A stretch of 64,000 bases of DNA from Haemonchus contortus (Eukaryota; Nematoda; Chromadorea; Rhabditida; Trichostrongylidae), in assembly GCA_000469685.2 (NCBI GenBank), contig LS997565.1, positions 37,661,819-37,725,818 on the forward strand, read 5' to 3'. The notes below the pieces were generated by a model. That model searched no databases, was not told where the DNA came from, and saw nothing but the letters and a program-made list of their open reading frames with translations. This document shows, piece by piece, positions 43,401 through 53,174 of this stretch (positions are counted from its first letter, which is position 1; the number at the start of each line of letters is the position of its first letter). A program made the position numbers and the translations under genes.

Positions 43401-44209
43401 TCTTCAACACCGAACATTGTATGTAAGAGAAAAATCATCGCTAAAAGGGTTTTATGAAAGGTTTCTAAAGTTCCTTTCATTACTGTAACTTCATACTTGC
43501 TCTACAGTGCTATGAGACATTGTATTACGTAGATCGGTATCCCGAGCTCGCCCTACCATCCACATTTTGAAGGAGTTTGAAGGATAAACTATGTGTGTTT
43601 GAGGAGGGGCCCGATGCTAATTGTAAGTAGTTACAGTTCAACGCTGCCAGAGTACCATCTAAGAATGGCGCGGTCAGAAATTTGAGTCTAAGTTCCGCTC
43701 CCAACACACTGTGATGATGCATTGCATGTACCGTTTGTCACTTACCCGTATTTTCAATCCTCTCAAAAAGGTCGAAATGTGGTCAGACGTGAAGTAGTGC
43801 TTATCAAGCAATTTTTCGAAATTTGAGCCAATTTAAATTTAGGTTGGCTTTATGTCGAAGAGCACACTTCTGACTCATGAACAGATCATCTACCTCCGGA
43901 ACGCCAAAGCTATGCAATCAGTTCAAGTAACAGTCAAAGAGCAAATTCCAAAGTCGACCGATGAGAAAATTAAGGTAATGTCGAACCAGTTATAGGATAT
44001 ATATATATAGGAAAAATTATTGTTTTTTTGAGGTTGCCATCGTCTCTCCTGAAATTCGTGCGAAAAATAGCGAAGCGAAGCTGAACAAAGACCACAATTT
44101 GGAATGGACGGTGGTTCTAGTTCCAGGCCAACAGAAGGATCTTCGTATAAAATACACTGTAGAACATCCGGCTTCAGAATCCCTATCGTTCAAACTTGCT
44201 GCACAGTAA
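22416..44209 (+). CDS. DUF4139-domain protein, F37C4.5-like
   Basis: Fourteen exons: 22416-22574, 23915-24028, 24092-24205, about 26222-26337 (5' limit uncertain), 26616-26751, 28610-28673, 29842-29922, 30137-30282, 39773-39947, 39990-40100, 40153-40299, 41441-41545, 43843-43974, 44033-44209 (TAA). All joins are phase-compatible except that into the fourth. About 590 residues: an N-terminal beta region ([19 protein letters not shown]), a coiled coil ([20 protein letters not shown]), then the DUF4139 body ([74 protein letters not shown]). C. elegans F37C4.5 has this architecture; its biochemical role is unknown to me. The ATG follows a TTTGCAG acceptor. Unusual for its 22-kb span, a nested antisense collagen gene and a 9.5-kb intron full of mobile-element debris. 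Confidence 0.88.
22575..23914. other. Intron 1 of the DUF4139 gene
   Basis: 1.34 kb with nothing recognised apart from a two-copy 20-bp tandem repeat near its end (23821-23860). Confidence 0.5.
23821..23860. repeat. Two-copy 20-bp tandem repeat
   Basis: ATAACATAGACGAAGCATTT is followed directly by the same unit with one change (C to A). Confidence 0.9.
24840..25015 (+). repeat. Partial, diverged tRNA-derived SINE copy
   Basis: TTTGGGAGGATAGAAGCATC, GACTTGTACTTCGGCTTCCC and a GTGACGCCAAAACTTGATTC end align in order with the body and tail of the copy at 9528-9835. Confidence 0.5.
25735..25910 (-). repeat. Partial tRNA-derived SINE copy
   Basis: Contains GGTAGGCTTGGTTGCCCTAG, GGCGGATATTGGTGTGGGAT and a decayed B box (GGATTTGATTCC), matching the head-proximal half of the family on the minus strand. 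Confidence 0.65.
26901..27828 (-). CDS. Nematode cuticle collagen
   Basis: Two exons, 27828-27622 and 27551-26901 (TAA), join in phase to give 285 residues. Exon 1 holds the nematode cuticle collagen N-terminal domain with a single membrane/signal-anchor helix ([20 protein letters not shown]). Exon 2 starts with a furin-like site RGKR (homology box A, where cuticle collagens are processed), then the cysteine cluster CCSCG, a Gly-X-Y block, a CFDC break, further Gly-X-Y blocks ([20 protein letters not shown]) and a C-terminal CDHC. Size and layout are typical of secreted cuticle collagens, which trimerise and are cross-linked in the exoskeleton. A TATA-like box lies at 27978-27985 and a CTGCACAG acceptor is directly before the ATG. 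The gene is nested antisense in a DUF4139-gene intron. The exact col gene cannot be named. Confidence 0.95.
27978..27985 (-). promoter_or_regulatory. TATA-like box of the collagen gene
   Basis: TATAAAAG on the minus strand, 150 bp upstream of the collagen ATG. A GTGAGT donor and the CTGCACAG acceptor before the ATG could remove a short 5' UTR intron. Confidence 0.5.
28326..28400. repeat. Purine-rich G-run tract
   Basis: Two tandem-like units of TTTTTCTGAGGGGAGGT type lead into a run of at least ten G followed by GGGG and GGGGG blocks separated by single A. The plus strand could form a G-quadruplex. It lies in a DUF4139 intron about 0.5 kb upstream of the collagen ATG. Confidence 0.7.
28674..29841. 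other. Intron of the DUF4139 gene
   Basis: 1.17 kb. I see no gene and no confidently assigned repeat. Confidence 0.5.
30785..31066 (-). repeat. tRNA-derived SINE, best preserved copy
   Basis: On the minus strand an A box GGTGGTGTAGTGG (forward 31044-31056) and an exact B-box consensus GGTTCGAATCC (forward 31000-31010) are about 35 bp apart. The full family body follows to about 30785. Good reference copy for the family. Confidence 0.9.
32475..32705 (+). repeat. tRNA-derived SINE copy, head partly lost
   Basis: GACTCGTTCGGGAGATAAAA, TTGACTGGCCAGTGCGAGTC and CTTTATCCTTC follow the family order. The 5' tRNA-like part is degraded. Confidence 0.7.
33350..33790 (-). mobile_element. Decayed Penelope-like element piece with GIY-YIG endonuclease
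   Basis: The minus strand encodes [20 protein letters not shown] followed by [13 protein letters not shown], a GIY-YIG nuclease with the Penelope-like Cys pair. A frameshifted continuation ([20 protein letters not shown]) resembles the C-terminal tail of such elements. Near 33760-33786 the plus strand has GAAGGCGAAGTAGCCGAAAC, similar to the hammerhead-like terminal motif of Penelope-like elements. No reverse transcriptase domain remains. Confidence 0.65.
34740..34915 (+). repeat. Partial tRNA-derived SINE copy
   Basis: Contains TAGGAGTATAAAAGCGCTGG, CATATACGCATTCAGAATGC and GCAACGATTCTGGTTGAAAG, in family order, ending in a CTTTCATCCTTC tail. Confidence 0.65.
36640..37690 (+). mobile_element. 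Truncated RTE-type LINE remnant
   Basis: Reverse-transcriptase fragments in several frames: [19 protein letters not shown], then an [17 protein letters not shown] block (the usual YKKAFDSVE region) and [20 protein letters not shown]. After an internal deletion come [20 protein letters not shown] and a C-terminal tail. Frameshifts and stops make it non-coding. The tail resembles 54210-54870. Confidence 0.7.
37750..37885 (-). repeat. Diverged SINE fragment
   Basis: CTGGTACCAATAACCGAACC, GGAAAGCTTGGATGAATCGA and GGGTACCGATCTGCTACC keep the order of the family's central part. Weak match. Confidence 0.4.
40300..41440. other. Intron of the DUF4139 gene with SINE copy
   Basis: 1.1 kb; nothing beyond the SINE copy at 41020-41225. 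Confidence 0.5.
41020..41225 (-). repeat. tRNA-derived SINE copy, head lost
   Basis: CCCCATTCAGAAACATAATG, CAGCGCTTTTATCCTCCCAG and GGTACCAATTAACCAATTCC match the body on the minus strand. Confidence 0.75.
41546..43842. other. Intron of the DUF4139 gene
   Basis: 2.3 kb with one SINE copy (43165-43350). No exon supported. Confidence 0.5.
43165..43350 (-). repeat. tRNA-derived SINE copy
   Basis: GTCAGTGTTCAAGTCAGTTT, AATCAACCGACCCCGAAGGA and a decayed head ending in ATTACACCAT match the family on the minus strand. Confidence 0.6.
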
Positions 44210-45964
44210 TCATAGGTAGTGTTTGGCTTATGTCTAGCTAGAGTATTTATGCATATTTCGAGTAGACTGTGCTGACAGATGAGCGAGCTACTTTTCTTTT
44301 TTACCAGTGAAAGTCTTGGGTGGTAGACAGAAGAAGTGTCAGGCCTACGGGGCGCGGCTACCTCAAATTAGATAGATGTCTCATTTCGGTCACGTAGAAC
44401 TGTTTTTTGCTCGTCCGTGCCCTCTCCCTCCTAGACGGTGTGCAAAAGTGCATAGCTAGGGAAACGGAAGATGTCTTTGCCTATCTTCTTATAAGGGTTT
44501 TCGACCGCTTATTGAGAGTGGTTGCATTTTGATCACAGTTGAGGGATTTTCGGTTCTATCTGAAATTTCCTCAAAAACTTGCTCTGCCCACCTGCCCACC
44601 TCAATCAAAACGAGTAGGCGCTATCAGTAATATGCTACAAGTATTCGAAATGGCTTTCCGTGCGCGGTGGACCCAACCAGCGAGTTTTTTGTCCCACTAG
44701 TTTTGCTAAAAACGAAGTTCTTAAAGCAGTCCTCTTTTGAGACTACTGCAACATGGGGGGCGCCGGCATAAATCAGGTTCACCCTTATTTTGACATATCC
44801 GTTGAATAAATGAGCTGAGGGCGGCTACCCTTTTCTGGGCTGATTGTCCTTAAATTATGGAAAACTGAAAGTGTTCAAGAGAAAAATCAAGCACCACTTC
44901 GAAGCCCTAATTTCTCAGTGCAGTGCCTGATATACATATTTAGAGTGCAATAGGCATCAAGAGCTCTCACCTAAACTGTCGAGCAACTGCGCAACCAAGT
45001 AGATGATTTTTTCGCTGTCACACGAAGTATCACTTTTTCTTTCCATGACAACCATCGATACATTTTTTGAAGCTTCCGCCCAAAACTTCTGGATTTTGAA
45101 TTACAAATTGCTACAGCTCGTAATAATGGAACTCACCACTCGTAACAGTAAGAAATAAATTATAATTTCCGATTGGATTGAACAAAAAGTACCGGTAAAG
45201 GTCTTAGCATTACTTTGTTCTACGATAGTGTTCTCTACAACAAACAAAATTTTGTAGTTGAGTTTGAAGTTGCAATGAGTAAAAGATGGCACTGTTCAGT
45301 CACAGCATATGACAATTCATGGAATTATTGCTTGGAAACGTTTCCCAATTTTTTATTTATTTTAGACTTTGGTTGTTTACTACGTTTTTGTAATGACAGT
45401 TTGCTAAAATTTATCGTAAGGCTATCAATCAAGACTTGCTAAATTGTATTGTGAATTCCGTGTTTGAAAACAGGTTCTTATCATGACCATACTATACATC
45501 TCGATTTTTCCTATATCTGTGTGCTTATTGAGATATTTGTTGCACTGTATTTTTAAAATGTTTTGAAATATTGCATTTTTTCTGAATATATTGGATTGAT
45601 GAATAAATGATTACGGTTTTGACTGGTATGCATGCTTGCTTCAGTCATTCCAGGATTACGGTTTTGACGGTGTATTTTCTCCCTGTAAGGGCTTTGGTAG
45701 TGTTCCAACGTCTGTAAAGGAATTGTTCGAATACATTAACTTCAGCGCACACTTTCAAAATAGCTCAAAATCAGTCACCAGTTCTGTTACCGGCGGTTCC
45801 TGGGGCTGAAAGAGGAAGGATTGCTCTTCATTTTTATTTTCAGTCGGGGCATTTTGAAAAGAGAACTTATAAGTGTTGTGGAAAAATGTAAGTCACCATT
45901 ACTTGATTCTACTTGATATTTCTGCTGCTTCAGTCCGTATGAAGCAGTCATTTTAAGGTTTCCG

Positions 45965-46250
45965 ATCTATAGACGCTGAACTTCAGCCTTTGGTGGACTT
46001 CGAACCCTCAGTTCTCCTTCGAGGAGTTGGTGTACTAGCAAGTGACGCACTACCACACACGTATGGTCCGGGTATCAAATTCCAGATCGATGTTCGACGA
46101 GTCTGGACAGGCCTTTCTTCCCGCCGGGGTCGGTTAAGCGGTACCAGACTCGTCTGGGAGAATAAAAGCACTGACTTGTACGTACATCGGTTGCCATCAA
46201 AAAGCATCGTATAGGCCATATACGCATCGAAACGCTACTACAAAACTTCT
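45965..46250 (+). repeat. tRNA-derived SINE copy
   Basis: A-box-like GTTGGTGTACTAGC (about 46025), decayed B box, then GGTCGGTTAAGCGGTACCAG and CTCGTCTGGGAGAATAAAAG. Near full length. Confidence 0.85.
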
Positions 46251-47608
46251 CGATTATCGTAAGACAACAATCTTCAAAGGTTCTGAACATACCATCAAAA
46301 ACTTTAAACGATGTCTGCCATGCAATAAAAACCTGAGTGATCTGCATTTTCATAACACTACTCTGTTTCTGGTTCCGCAGTAAATCAGCACAGCTTGATT
46401 ACTCAAACATGGACGTCAACACAGCATGACACACTTCTTATCACTTGCGCCTATCGATCTGTACAATGTCAACAGAAGGTAAGAGGTTTTTTCTCGTTGC
46501 TGACCTATTTCGAATCATTATATGTTGAAACATTTGCCGTGTGAATAGCACAAAAATTCGGAATTGAAAGTACACTTCAATATGAAAATTTTTTCAAGAT
46601 TCTTTTTTAGACAACTTTCGATTGCCAAAGATAGCACGATAGAAACTGTCCGTCGAGATAGGGCGTAATAGGACTTCAAAACTGACTTAGTTGAAGTACA
46701 CACCCAAGACGGACGAGTTGTCACGGCGTTGCAGAGGCTAAAGGGTTGCACCATTCGCACCGGGACGCACATGCTGCACGCTAGCAGCTTATGGTGTTCT
46801 AGGTGTATGCAGTGACATAACACTTTTAGACTTCCCTTCAAATACACCTTTCCCACAACTTTTTCGTCCCATCCCTAATTTTACTACTTTTTTGAAAACT
46901 TATGTTTCTCCAAACACGATTTTCGCCATTTCTTATCTTGCACTAGTCTGAACTATCATTTCCTCTATAATCCGTCCAAATCTAGATATACCAAAAGTGT
47001 TGTGATCTGTCCCTTTAAGAGAGATACACATAGTCTTTGGTCTGCTACATCATCACAACCGTGTTGTTGGCTAGTCCAATCAAGAGTCAAGCATAGCGAG
47101 AAGGTCCCGGTCTTCCTCACTGCGAAGGGGGTTGCTGATTATTTTGCAGATGAAGTTGCGTAGAAGGCATTTTGACAAAGCAAACAGCTCTATCTACCAA
47201 GATCAAGTTATACATTAGGATGTCAAAAGACGGCGCGTCAAAAATAATGTCATTTACCCAGAACACTTACAGCGGGGTTCGACACGACGTTGCACTCATT
47301 TTATTTATGATAAGATTGCGAGCTATCTTTTTTTTAAAGGGATCCATGCATACTACTCTTATAAAAGTGTCAGCTTTTTACCAAAATAAGCAGTGCTTCG
47401 AGAAGGCAGTTTCTTTTATCTAACTGACGGTGTCACCGGCATTGCGTATGCCAGTTTTTCCACGTGTGATTGGTCGATTTGGTATTCATTGTAGTTTTTG
47501 TAATAATTTTTGTAGTTTTACATTTTTTGGAGCTTAGTTCGATTGATTTCACTTACGTTGAAACGAGAGCACTTCCATAGGTAAGTTGTGAGTGCCTATT
47601 TTTTGCTA

Positions 47609-48098
47609 ACCAGGGAGGGGTAGTCTACTTACCGTGGGACTTTAAATGGAGACCCAGATAAATCGATAGAGTTTTGAATGCTGTTTACGAAAATGGAAAT
47701 TAAAACTGCAAAATGATTCTCCTCAAAAAGTTATGGGGCCCGAATTCTGCTCGACAGTAGTATCAATTGTTTCAGAAATGTCAGAAAACGTTTAGAGAGC
47801 CTTCGATAAAATGAAAAAACACTTTGCAAAAGTGCGGACAATGGCGGGGATAGACCCCTCATTTCACGCCCGCGAAGCGAAATCACTACCATTAGGTCAC
47901 GTGAGCGTTTGATATGGAAGCGACGAGTTCGCATTTCCAATTGATACTACTGTCGAGCAAAACTCGGGAACCCATAACTTTTTAAAGAGAACTATTTTGC
48001 AGTTTTAATTTCCATTTTCGTAAACAGCATTCAGAACTCTATCGACTTATCTAGGTCTGAATTCAATGTTCCGAGATAAGTAGACTACCCTTCCCTTG
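47609..48098. mobile_element. Long-palindrome MITE with TA duplication
   Basis: Terminal inverted repeats of about 150 bp: the left starts ACCAGGGAGGGGTAGTCTAC and the right end reads, as reverse complement, ACAAGGGAAGGGTAGTCTAC. The inner ends include AATTGATACTACTGTCGAGC against its complement. Flanked by TA at 47607-47608 and 48099-48100, consistent with a Tc1/mariner-type nonautonomous element. No coding capacity. Confidence 0.8.
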
Positions 48099-48318
48099 TA
48101 AGTTGCAGCGTTGCCACGAACTCAAAGAGCCTTTTTCCAATTTATTTGAGATCTTTTCGAGTAAGAGCAGTTCATTAATCTGTACAATTATTCTACACTG
48201 TCAGTACAGTTTTTGTCTGTCAATAAATAACGCAGCGTGCAAATAAAACGCGGTATTGGATCTCGATATGCCCTGCTATCATGTTCGACTCTCAAATGTA
48301 CTGCATTGTAGATTTCAG

Positions 48319-51300
48319 TGAACGTACGCCTCGAAGGTGGAATTCTTTTTATTGGAATCAATCGCCCTGATAAAAGGAACTGTGTGAATCGGAAAACTGC
48401 GCGACTGCTGGTTGACGCAATCAAACGCCTAAATGATGATCCGTTGGTGAAAATCGGAATTCTCTATGGCGAAGGTTGTTTTCGATTTTTTAAAAACATT
48501 GTCATGATTTATATGTCTACTTTATAATGCTATTGATTTAACACATTGTGAATGGTTGAAAGGGTGGCGGTACTTCTCCTAAATTCCCACGACAAGCGGC
48601 ATAGTTCCCGCGGCGACTACCGTACCCTCCTATGAATTCGAACCTAGCCTTCTGAGCGCGTGATCGGGTGTGACGAGCGACGAGATTTTTGGGCAGAATG
48701 TATCTGACCCATTCAATTTAGTGATTACTTGGTGGCGTAATCTGCAAAAAGAATTCTCATGATTGCAAGTTTTTTAGGGAAACACTTTTGTGCTGGCTAT
48801 GACTTATCGGAAGTGAGCGATTCCAAGCAAGCACGAATGGAGGCATCCACCTCTCAAAATTTCCGTTACATGGTTAGGTTGATGGCATTTTTAATCAGAG
48901 AATTTGCTTACGAAATCCATGACATGCCAATATTTTCTTTACGTTCAAACGTCTGCCTGCAAGTAGAAAACTTCAGTTCAGTGCAGTTCGAAAACTAGCT
49001 GTTTTTGTGAGAACGGAAATCGCCTTCCTCTCAATGAGAGTTTTGGTAGGCCACGTTTCGAATCTGATAGCGAAGAGCCAGCGTTGCCGAACTGAGCCAG
49101 CATTAAGATCTGCTTCATTTCCACAAGAGAATTACTAGACTGCATACTTGTTCAAAATGTTACCTGAACAGTAACAAAAGACTGGATTACTCCAACATTT
49201 CACCAAAGTTTTCGAGACAATTGCATCTAGATCCCCCAGTTTTCTATTACGATGAGAAATATTGCGATGACTTTCAGGGTCCTTCGGTCATGAACTTGGA
49301 GAAACCCCTGATTGCCGCTATCAAGGGTTATGCTGTGGCCGGTGGACTGGAGTTGGCACTAATGGGTAACACCGACTCACTCCTGTACATTTCCCTCATA
49401 GTGCTTCCATAACGGACACGGAACAGCCATCAGTTAATCATTGAAATCCAAGTTAATTACCACTAAATTCTTTGAGCTGACATCAGGGTATGTGGACGCA
49501 CAGCAATCTTTGGTGTGTTCTGCAGACGAGTGGGTGTCCCACTCATTGACGGAGGAACCGTCCGTCTTCCTCGGGTCATTGGGTTAGGCAGGTAATATGC
49601 TATCACCATCAGTTTATTGATCTTATAAATGTTGCTTTTGCACAAATTCACTGAAGAGGCGCGACTCGAATCAGAAAAACCAAGTGAGCCACGCGAATTG
49701 ACTGTGTAGGATAAGCGGGGCTGTTGCCAAGTACATTGTCAGTAGAAGCTAAAACCCAACTGTCTCTTTTTTTGGACTTAATTCCGGGAGAGGATTCTTG
49801 CTCCCTAGTGAACCCATAAGAGACTCTGATAATCAATATGGAAATTAAATTTCTCGGATTTCAAACCAACTACACCAACTGGCATCGCGTCCCGCCTTCA
49901 AATATCAGAAGGTACTCAGTAGATGTCAATTTGATTTTGAAATTGATACGTAATCCTAGAGATAAAGGTATAAAAGAATGTATCATCATACCGCCGCACT
50001 CCATTACCACGTGTCGAATTGCTGTCTTTTCCCTCTGGTCGAAATGGTGTTCATTGTTTATGGCCATTGCACTGATGCAACCTTTGGGTGGTAGAGTCCT
50101 GGCGTTCAGCTAGACGTAGGCAGCAAACCAGTTGAGCAGAAATCGTAAGATAGCGACCATGTTCGACTATCGTTTAATCTTGGCATAGTATAGATGTAAC
50201 TTGGGAGGTCTCTTTGAAGCCACGACCAAGATGTTACAATGATTTTATTCGGCTAACGTTTCGGCCAATCGCCTTCATTGTAACATCTTGGTCGTGGTTT
50301 CAAAGAGACCTCCCAAATCGTAAGATAGCACCGTTTATGTAGGACAGTAATTTGGAAATGAATAACTATCTGTGATATTTAAAGCGAACTTAAAAACGAG
50401 TTGATATTCCAGAGCACTCCATATGATATTAACAGGAGAGGCTGTTTCGTCCGAGCAGGCTCTTCAGTGGGGACTTGTAACGAAAATCGTAGATGATCGT
50501 GAAGGTATGATCCCATAATTCATTCCTTTTACTACATGCCTATGATCCTGGTTAATATGAATCGCTTCCCAATCTTCTAAGTTACTTTCGGGATGATAGT
50601 TGAGGCTCTACAGATTACCGCTGTAACGAGAATTCCTCAATGAAGGAACCAATATGTGAGTGGTAGCAATAAGTGATCTCGCTCCGGGAACATCTTAGGA
50701 ATAGCGCATCAAAGGTTCAGAAAATGCTTAAGCGTTCCACCTTCGACGAGGGCACATTCTTTGCCAATGACGCCCATTAATAGACGTGTCAAACAGCTTC
50801 CATGAAACCGCGCTGCTCTGTGGACGCGCTGTGAAGCCGTAGACTCTCTCCCCACTCCCCTTACTCAACTCACGCAACGGTGAGAATGAAAGGTTTTTGC
50901 GGGAAGCGCTCGTCTTCTTCCTAAGACGCCGTACATGTCTCGTGTCAAAGTAAGCACTGAGTTAGGTCGATAATTACGGTCATGATGGCTACGGTGAGTG
51001 CAGTGAAACCGCTGCCGCGTGCGTTCATGTGACCATGGAGAAGTACACCACCCCTAGTTTTTAGGTTTCATAGAAAATTGGCACTATTTACCCTTTACTT
51101 CCCCACCCTGTCGAGAAAGGGCTGGATTTCTATCGATTTTTTTCAAGAAGATGAAACCGACTAGAAGCTTGCCTAAAGGGGTAGTTCGACCCGTTGAACA
51201 CGAATATCGCATTCAATCGTCATAAAACTTCGTAATTCGTACTTGAGGGCAAGTTTTCAGCAAGTTTGGTGACCCAGCTCATTCGGCGCCGGCGCCTGTG

Positions 51301-51835
51301 GAGCGAGCGGTGAGCATTTTTATGACGAGTGGATGCGATATTCGTGTTCTACGGATCAAATTACTCCTCTAGGTAAGTTTCTAGTCAGTTTCATGTTATT
51401 GGAAAAAATTTGATAGAAATCCATCCCATTCCTGACAAAGTGGCGCAGTAAAGGGTAAATAGTGCCGAAAATTTTTCCAAGCTTCTCAATATTAGAGCTT
51501 CCTTGAATGTTTAACCACACATCATGTTGCCCCTAGTCATTTCACTGCATTGCTCACTTTCAGCATTAAACTGTGCAACTGAATTAGCGAAACAGATAGT
51601 CAGTAATCCATACAACTGTATTCTGGCCGATCGACGTTCGGTGATGTCCTCATTTAACTTGATTACGAGGGATGCCATGGAATTCGAATTTGCCAGTTTT
51701 TCAGTCATTCCTGAGGCAGTTATTGGTAGGCTAATACTTCACAGTTTATTTTCCACGTAGAAGTTACTGACAAAAAGTTTTGAAGGTGCTGAACAGTTTC
51801 TGAAAAGGAGCCGCAGGAATCATTCGAAGCTGTAA
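48319..51835 (+). CDS. Enoyl-CoA hydratase/isomerase (crotonase) family protein, 5' exon not found
   Basis: Seven phase-matched exons: 48319-48474, 48778-48872, 49278-49365, 49477-49591, 50413-50504, 51564-51725, 51786-51835 (TAA), giving about 252 residues. Exon 1 shown here opens in the middle of a codon after a TTTCAG acceptor, so an upstream exon with the ATG is missing. Crotonase landmarks: GILFIGINRPDKRN, the first oxyanion-hole block GKHFCAGYDLSEV, the second IKGYAVAGGLELAL, then GVFCRRVGVPLIDGGTVRLP and TGEAVSSEQALQWGLV. The family acts on acyl-CoA thioesters, in beta-oxidation or related steps; the exact substrate cannot be told. The last acceptor TTTTGAAG is weak but in phase. Introns carry a hairpin (50201-50316) and a MITE (51080-51466). 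Confidence 0.9.
48475..49277. other. Introns flanking the second crotonase exon
   Basis: 48475-48777 (303 bp) and 48873-49277 (405 bp) show no repeat or extra exon that phase requires. Confidence 0.5.
49592..50412. other. Intron of the crotonase-family gene
   Basis: 821 bp, notable only for the near-perfect hairpin at 50201-50316. Confidence 0.6.
50201..50316. repeat. Near-perfect hairpin with hammerhead-like loop
   Basis: Arms of 41 bp, 50201-50241 and 50276-50316, differ at one position (GAAGCC against GAAACC). The minus-strand loop and arm junction reads CAATGAAGGCGATTGGCCGA then AACGTTAGCCG. This contains a GGC/GCC mini-stem directly followed by GAAAC, the arrangement of hammerhead stem II and core seen in Penelope-like elements. 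The 5' core is not a perfect CUGANGA. Confidence 0.7.
50505..51563. other. Intron of the crotonase-family gene with MITE
   Basis: 1.06 kb containing the MITE at 51080-51466; otherwise nothing recognised. Confidence 0.6.
51080..51466. mobile_element. Palindromic MITE with 7-bp target duplication
   Basis: Inverted repeats of about 148 bp, both starting GGCACTATTTACCCTTTACT, with a spacer of about 90 bp, flanked by GAAAATT at 51073-51079 and 51467-51473. The 387-bp element has no coding capacity. The internal arms share GAACACGAATATCGCATYCA and diverge by scattered substitutions, so the insertion is not recent. Confidence 0.85.
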
Positions 51836-51964
51836 ATGACTGGTGATAAATTGTCGCATTCTTGTACTTGAATAAAGCTACCTAAATATAATACTTCAAT
51901 CGCAATCATTAGAAGAAGAGCAACATTGCAAAGAATGTTTACTGTGATTGACCTTGTCAAACAA

Positions 51965-52329
51965 TCACACACAAACACCACATGTTTTGGCACAGAGCTG
52001 TGATGCAAGGTAGTATTTCAATATATTGGTGCATATGTAATCGGGGCTGCCGCTGTGGGTCGAGCAGTATGCTTCACCTCCTCTGTCTACGCATGGCTGA
52101 AAAAGAAAAGTAGTCATAAGAATAGAGTACATAACAGTGGCTGCTATCCATCTCATGTTGTATGGCATGCATTCACTTCCAGGCTTCATAGGGCGGGTGG
52201 TTTAGTGGGAAGTGACGTACACAAAGAATAGTATATCCTACTATAGTAACCTACAGCTTTGGTGGTGACTGCTGTCTCAGTTGTAAAGGCGTTGAGCAGG
52301 AAAAGAGCACAGATAATGTAAAAGAACAT
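51965..52329 (-). CDS. Small secreted ShKT-domain protein, left copy
   Basis: Two exons, 52329-52255 and 52096-51965 (TGA), join in phase 0 to give 68 residues. Exon 1 is a signal peptide (MFFYIICALFLLNAF, likely cut after the following Thr/Ala-rich stretch). Exon 2 is a single ShKT domain with six cysteines (start PCVDRGGEAYC, end CAKTCGVCV), whose spacing fits three disulfides. ShKT domains occur in sea-anemone potassium-channel blockers and very widely in secreted nematode proteins, where the role is usually unknown. Differs from the right copy at a few residues (Ile for Thr-5, Thr for Ala-19, Val for the final Leu). The 158-bp intron contains a SINE-head fragment. Confidence 0.88.
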
Positions 52330-52817
52330 ATCGAATGCTGCTGAAGAATGCAGATTGATGTTAACTGAGCCTATTCATACTGTATTATCTGAAAAGTGAG
52401 AACAATGCTATTGTTTTTGAAATCGCAGCTACTTTCACAGTCAGAGACTGGAAAAAATTCTTCGCAATCAAAAATTTAGCGATCAGTAGAAATGTAGGAG
52501 CGTGAACGGCTACAATTTTTTAAAGATAACAGAAAAATGAGAGAAAAAATGGAACCATCGGCACTAATCTATTCCTATCAAAATTACAGATATCGTCTAT
52601 AATTCTAGTATTTTCCGAATACTTTTGAACTCCCGAAAATTGTTCCGTTGTTTTGTAAAAGAACATAAATTACAAAGCTTGCGAAAAACTTTTTTCGATT
52701 TTTGACTGCGGTCCATCAGCATTTTCGGAAACAATAGCATTGTTCTCCATTTTCAGATAATACAGTATGAATAGGCTCAGTTAACATCAATCTGCATTCA
52801 GTTCAGCAGCATTCGAT

Positions 52818-53174
52818 ATGTTCTTCTACACTATCTGTGCTCTTTTCCTACTCAACGCCTTCACAACTGAGGCAGCAGTCACGACCAAGGCTGTAGGTTA
52901 CTATGAAAGGACATACTATTTTTTTGTGTACGTCACTTCCCACTAAACCACCCGCCCTATGAAGCTGATTGCATGCCATACAACATGAGATGGATAGCAG
53001 CCATTTTAATGTACTCGATTCTTATGACTGCATCTTTTTCAGCCATGCGTAGACAGAGGAGGCGAAGCGTACTGCTCGACCCACAGCGGCAGCCCTGATT
53101 ACATATGCACCAATATATTGAAATACTACCTTGCATCGCAGCTTTGCGCTAAAACGTGTGGTGTTTGTTTGTGA
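52818..53174 (+). CDS. Small secreted ShKT-domain protein, right copy
   Basis: Exons 52818-52892 and 53043-53174 (TGA); 68 residues in phase 0. Signal peptide MFFYTICALFLLNAFTTEAA, then a six-cysteine ShKT domain. The three-residue spacings near the end (CAKTCGVC) and the acidic residue two after the first Cys (CVD) are typical. Both this copy and its inverted partner keep intact splice sites and frames, which suggests selection or a recent duplication. The central 488 bp between the two start codons would act as a shared bidirectional promoter. Confidence 0.88.

Larger units (their letters stand above)
44210..48318. other. Intergenic region with SINE and MITE
   Basis: 4.1 kb between the DUF4139 gene and the crotonase-family gene. 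Holds a SINE (45965-46250) and a palindromic MITE (47609-48098). The first exon of the downstream gene should lie here but I could not place it. Confidence 0.5.
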
